DNA of 22,067 nucleotides. Origin: Ophiothrix spiculata (taxonomy: Eukaryota > Echinodermata > Ophiuroidea > Amphilepidida > Ophiotrichidae). Positions 19,168 to 22,067 of the stretch are shown one piece after another; the first letter of the stretch is position 1; each line of letters opens with the position of its first letter. The notes under the pieces are model-generated. The model saw only the letters and a list, made by a program, of their open reading frames with translations, did no database searches and was not told the DNA's origin. The translations under genes and the position numbers were made by a program. The stretch lies in NCBI GenBank assembly GCA_000969725.1, contig JXSR01S029370.1. The stretch is one strand, 5' to 3'.

Positions 19168-19520
19168 TTCATCCTTACCAGTAGTTTTCATTGTTAGATT
19201 GGGATTATGGAAAACAAGGCACTTAACCAAGTAGGACGATTCATCTTGAGATACTCACATCCATCTCCTCCCCGACACTTTTAAAATCTGCAGCCCAATT
19301 CTTTTGCTATTTGTCTTGGTTACATTTGTTGTATTAGTGTTTGGAAGAGATGTTTGAAAGTTATTGCATGTCTTTAAGTTTGTTGTTTCTTCAGTTTTAC
19401 AGTAGAATATCAACTCTCAGAAACCTGTAACTGGCAAGTTTGAAAAGCAGTTATTTCCTTACCCCTTGTAAATAGTTCTGTAATAGTTGACTTCTTGGTT
19501 TGATAAATTGGTTCCAGCAT

Positions 19521-19628
19521 CGATATGGTATGAGAAATTATCATCCGCTCAGTGTAATATCCAGGTTCACCTGCGTTTTTGCCTGGATACGATACTTTGT
19601 GGTTGATAATTTCTCACATACCATACCT
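19521..19628. repeat. Compound (nested) inverted repeat
   Basis: Outer arms: GATATGGTATGAGAAATTATCA from 19522 pairs with TGATAATTTCTCACATACCAT (19604-19624), with one 2-base bulge. Inner arms: TATCCAGG at 19558-19565 pairs with CCTGGATA at 19582-19589. The result is a stem with an inner hairpin of about 16-nt loop. It lies in the PAN-gene intron, on the side near the donor. A foldback transposon remnant is the simplest explanation. Confidence 0.65.
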
Positions 19629-19739
19629 GTAGTGTACTTAACCCCAGAACTATATATTAGTCATCGCCCAAGTTAATAAACAATGAGCTGGATTTTGATT
19701 TTAAGGCAACGATGCCGAAACATTATTTAAATAACCTAC

Positions 19740-20189
19740 CAGTCACAGCTTCAATGGCATATTTCCGAAACCCACTAGCACCAAAATCGTGTACTTGATC
19801 GACCTGTAAAGTGCTGTGTAAATTTCCTCCAATCCAGCGTACCGTTGTAGTCCCTGACAGATCTTTGGAAATGACACCAGTACCTGCCGCCCAGCCAATC
19901 ACATCGCCTGTTTTCACAACGATACGATCATTTTCTGATACGTCATGAGTGACGGGTGCATTAGCCACCCCTGCAGGAATATCATTAATCCCTACTATTC
20001 GAAACTGTGTCCCAGAAACTGGTCTCCAGACTATGACTTTGAATGCGGCGGATGTAGTGATCTGGTAGCGCCACGCCTTCACTTGTCCTGTGCATGCAAA
20101 TTGCATGTCTGGTGCAGTAAACGTGTAGCCTGGTTGGTCTGCCGTGCCGTAATATTGTATTGGCCATCCAGTCCCACAATTGGCAGCAT
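19740..20189 (-). CDS. Uncharacterised extracellular domain exon of the PAN-domain gene
   Basis: An internal 450-nt exon. On the minus strand the acceptor (CATATGCAG) ends before 20189 and the donor is GTAGGT at 19739. Two bases complete the first codon, 149 codons follow, and one base (G) joins the next exon. The reading starts AANCGTGWPIQYYGTADQPG and continues with CTGQVKAWRY, VIVWRPVSG, FRIVGINDIPAG, ENDRIVVKTGDVIGW and GASGFRKYAIEAVT. Alternating hydrophobic stretches, Gly turns and few Cys suggest a beta-sandwich. I associate sequences of the form VVTAWRY..VWRP..F.IVG.NDIPAG..GDVIGW with large families of uncharacterised secreted proteins in marine invertebrates. The upstream part (signal peptide) was not found. 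A Met at 20106 is inside the domain, not a start. Confidence 0.75.
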
Positions 20190-20539
20190 CTGCATATGGA
20201 TTAAAATATAATGTTGCTTTAGCAAATAATTAAAACCTAGATCTTGGTTATATTGCCCTCTTAGTTCCACTTTTTCACTCGAATCTGCACACCGCAACCG
20301 CCCTAACACAGCAAACACACAACATACACCCACATCCACTGTTGCACTTCCCCCAATACCAACACACCGTCCCCTTAGAACAAAATGGTTCTCTGTATGT
20401 TCCTTGTTGTGGAACTCGTGCATACTCTGCAAGGCTAATCATCAGTCATCTAAGAGGTGGCCCAGGAAATAAGGTTGTGACCGAATCGGATATTTTCTAC
20501 CTGGGGATAAACCTTTTCTCTGCGGTCCCCACCACTAGA
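20190..20539 (-). other. Upstream intron or 5' region of the PAN-domain gene
   Basis: The acceptor for the domain exon is here (minus-strand CCATATGCAG). No upstream coding exon with a phase-1 donor, and no signal-peptide-like sequence, is evident before the LINE remnant at 20540. A 117-codon minus frame (20079-20432) runs over the splice acceptor in the wrong frame and is not a gene. Confidence 0.45.
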
Positions 20540-20970
20540 TAGTAGTACTAGCATTTTTCCCCCACTGCAGGATGAAAGCCTCTTCATCCTCTTCCATTTC
20601 AATCTCCTGTGCTTCCCTTTGCCATGCTATGCCAGTGTGGTTCTTGATTTCATCAGTTCTGTCTGCCTCTGCCCCGTTTGTATGATCTTGGAGTCCAGTT
20701 GGTGACTTTGATAGTCCATCTGTTGTCCTCAAGTTCTGCCTAGCCAGATGTCCCGCTCATCGCTATTTCTTCAATTTTGTTTCCCTGATAAAATCCTGTA
20801 CATTTGTTGTGTCCCTGAGATCTTTGTTGGTTACTCTGACCTTTCTTGTAACACCTATCATGATTCTTTCCATGGCCCTCTCTGTCACTTGTAACTTCTT
20901 CTCTAACTTCTTTGTTGTAGTCCAGGTCTCTGCGCCATAAGACAACAATGGGATGATGCATTGGTTGACA
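20540..20970 (-). pseudogene. C-terminal remnant of a LINE ORF2 (RTE/BovB-type endonuclease-RT)
   Basis: Minus strand, several frames. From about 20963 it reads NQCIIPLLSYGAETWTTTKK, then LEKKLQVTERAMER, then IRETKLKK and a stop where the family has Trp (KLKW). After an altered patch the same frame gives EDNRWTIKVTNWTP and RGRGRQ, then a frameshift leads to HTGIAWQREAQE and EEAFILQWGKN. Order and content match the end of ORF2 in invertebrate LINEs whose C-terminus has LSYGAETWTLTKK, RAMER.MLGV, KLKWQWAGHIAR, DNRWTKK, RGRP, WQREAQDR, EEAFVLQW. The copy is dead (two in-frame stops, a degenerate patch and a frameshift) and is cut off at its 5' side near 20970 by another element. Confidence 0.85.
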
Positions 20971-21300
20971 CATTGGCGTTACAACCGAGGGGCAGGGGGG
21001 GGGGGAACTGCCCCCACCCCACCCGAAGGCTATCAGGGTGGAATTTCACAGACCCAGGGGGAAAAATCAAAGGGGGGAAAAGGAAAAAGAAGGGGAAGGG
21101 AGAGAAAAGAGGAAGAAAAAGGAAAAGAAAGAGAAGGAAAAAGAACGGGGAAAAGGAAAAAGGAGGAAGAAAAAGAAAGGGAGAAGGGAAAGAAAAGAAA
21201 AGGGGAAGGAGAAAGGGGAAGAAAAAAGGATAATAAGGAAGGAGGGAAGGGAAAGGGAGGACAGAAAGAAGAGATTAAAGTGTAGAGGGAAAGGCTTAGC
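20971..21300. mobile_element. G-run and polypurine part of a repeat element
   Basis: The LINE homology stops near 20970, where CATTGGCGTTACAACCGAGG begins. This is followed by GGGGCAG (20989-20995), a G11 run (20995-21005) and complementary CTGCCCC (21008-21014). The pattern GGCGTAAC-(C)GAGGGG-GCA...TGCCCC recalls ends of widespread invertebrate transposons; I cannot name one. Then comes a polypurine block with two unbroken purine runs, 21069-21145 (77 nt) and 21147-21230 (84 nt). Long Lys/Glu/Arg-rich or, on the other strand, Ser/Pro/Phe/Leu-rich frames here are low-complexity artefacts. Confidence 0.6.
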
Positions 21301-21780
21301 TTAAACCCCACTAGCTAGAGGGGCAAAGGGGGCACGTTTTCCCGGGCGCCACCTTAGATGGAGAGGGCGCTGAAATGACGTTAAAAAATGCAATCGACAA
21401 TACATGTATAACAAGTAAAGCTAAGTGAGAGCTCTATAGTGACTCAAAAGCGCCAGAAACCTAAAGCTTTCGGGGCTACGCTCATTCCCTATAATTGCTC
21501 ACACTAAGTGGAGGAGGTGCCACTTTAATATCTTGATGACCCTTTTGCTCCTCTCTCCGGTCATAAACTTTAAACCCACCGCACCCCAATGCCCCCTCTT
21601 TCATGCAGTGACAAAAATTTCACACATATTTTCCCCTTTTGATAATTAAGATGTAAAATGTCAAAAAATTTCGCGCTTCGCGTGAAATTCAAGTTATTAC
21701 AAAATAATTTCTTATATAAAATGCCATAGTTTTGCAATAATATTTTTTCGCTAACATTTCGCTAACACAAATATATCAAA
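21301..21780. repeat. GC-variable repeat-like stretch with GCGAAATTT-type hairpin
   Basis: This contains CCCCCTTTGCCCC-like and GGTGGCGCCCGGG (minus strand) blocks near 21320-21350, which probably belong with the element starting at 20971. AATTTCGCG at about 21666 faces CGCGTGAAATT around a CTT, a TTTCGCGCTTCGCG motif seen in many marine invertebrate repeats. I see no exon. Confidence 0.4.
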
Positions 21781-21784
21781 TGAA

Positions 21785-21965
21785 TTGGTGCTGTCATCCT
21801 CAAGGTGAATCCTAGCGCTTGGGTTTCTATATTGGCTTTTATTAGCTGTATATACTTGTGATCACCCCCGGGATCACCCCGGTGATCACCGACCTGATTT
21901 TACAGGGTGTGAAGTAAGAACTGGTGGTCCAGGCTATCAAAAGCCTTTTCATCTCTCTTAATTCC
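21785..21965 (-). pseudogene. Reverse-transcriptase fragment of a second LINE
   Basis: Minus strand: GIKRDEKAFDSLDHQFLLHT from 21965 to about 21906, L, a stop (TAA at 21902-21900), then in the same frame NQVGDHRGDPGGDHK and YIQLIKANIETQ...GFT. FEKAFDSLDHxFL and F/YIxLIKxLYxNIxS...NGFT are consecutive in the RT palm domain of L1/Tx1-like and CR1-like LINEs. The Gly-Asp-His repeat in between comes from a run of GATCACC/GGTGATC copies at about 21859-21890 that has been inserted or expanded. Only about 60 residues remain. This LINE differs in type from the one at 20540-20970, though both are on the minus strand. Confidence 0.55.
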
Positions 21966-21968
21966 AGA

Positions 21969-22036
21969 GACTTATTTTTAAATCTAAGAGACTTGTTAAA
22001 ATGACAAAACCTTTTTGAGATTTAAAATAATAAGTC
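21969..22036. repeat. Inverted repeat at the right edge
   Basis: GACTTATTTTTAAATCT (21969-21985) and AGATTTAAAATAATAAGTC (22018-22036) are complementary apart from a small insertion, around a 32-nt loop. A further AAGACTTATTTC copy lies at 22046-22057. It may be one end of a repeat that continues outside the window. Confidence 0.6.
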
Positions 22037-22067
22037 CATCAAAAAGACTTATTTCAAATAAATCCTA

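Larger units (their letters stand above)
18846..19739 (-). other. Intron of the PAN-domain gene (894 bp)
   Basis: On the minus strand the donor is GTAGGT just after 19740 and the acceptor is TTTACAG before 18845. Both sides are phase 1, so the joined reading is A-I-E-A-V-T-E-T-G-N-M with no break. The intron carries a 231-bp MITE (18937-19167) and a compound inverted repeat (19521-19628). Confidence 0.82.

Noticed and set aside
20079..20432. 117-codon minus-strand frame with a Val/Gly-rich stretch, considered as a signal-peptide exon for the PAN-domain gene
   Set aside because: It is in a different frame from the domain exon, runs over its splice acceptor and has no good phase-1 donor.
20953..21311. 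Several 88-110 codon frames rich in Lys/Glu/Arg (plus) or Ser/Pro/Phe/Leu (minus)
   Set aside because: They are translations of the polypurine/polypyrimidine tract; low complexity in all frames.

Overview
This is an AT-rich, intron-containing animal nuclear sequence, most likely from a marine invertebrate. A deuterostome such as a hemichordate, echinoderm or cephalochordate fits the gene and repeat repertoire, but the species is not determined. Nothing is bacterial: no operons, Shine-Dalgarno-led genes, rRNA, complete tRNA or CRISPR. Coding sequence is a small fraction of the window. Most open frames longer than 60 codons are chance or repeat-derived.

Gene 1 (plus strand, 943-6135) is the 3' end of an AF4/FMR2 (AFF, lilliputian) family gene. 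Four exons (943-1011, 3545-3694, 4270-4574, 6026-6135) join with matching splice phases to give the last ~210 residues, which is the conserved C-terminal homology domain of the super elongation complex scaffold. The upstream exons lie outside the window. The introns hold a mariner-like element with ~1 kb between its ends and the tail of a minus-strand retroelement.

The stretch 6136-18600 holds no convincing gene. It is either a very long AFF 3' UTR or intergenic DNA. It contains a 34-bp palindromic minisatellite (~8180-8475), three copies of a foldback MITE (9112, 15174, 16650) of which the first has a perfect 34-bp-arm palindrome, a 507-bp element with terminal inverted repeats (9449-9955), a small foldback element (13429-13570), a hAT-like MITE inside a decayed minisatellite (14692-14882), and two tRNA-derived SINE-like sequences (~11741, ~17681).

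Gene 2 (minus strand, 20189-18601) is the 3' end of a gene for a probably secreted protein. A 450-nt exon encodes a cysteine-poor domain that looks beta-rich, and the last exon encodes a six-cysteine PAN/apple-like domain ending in a stop. The exons are joined across a phase-1 intron that contains a 231-bp MITE and a compound hairpin.

From 20540 to the end is a transposon graveyard: the frameshifted C-terminus of a LINE ORF2 on the minus strand, a G-run/polypurine element, a GC-rich repeat with a short hairpin, a broken reverse-transcriptase fragment of a second LINE, and an inverted repeat at the edge. The two genes converge (tail to tail) across the 12.5 kb repeat-rich interval. No functional link between them is indicated.
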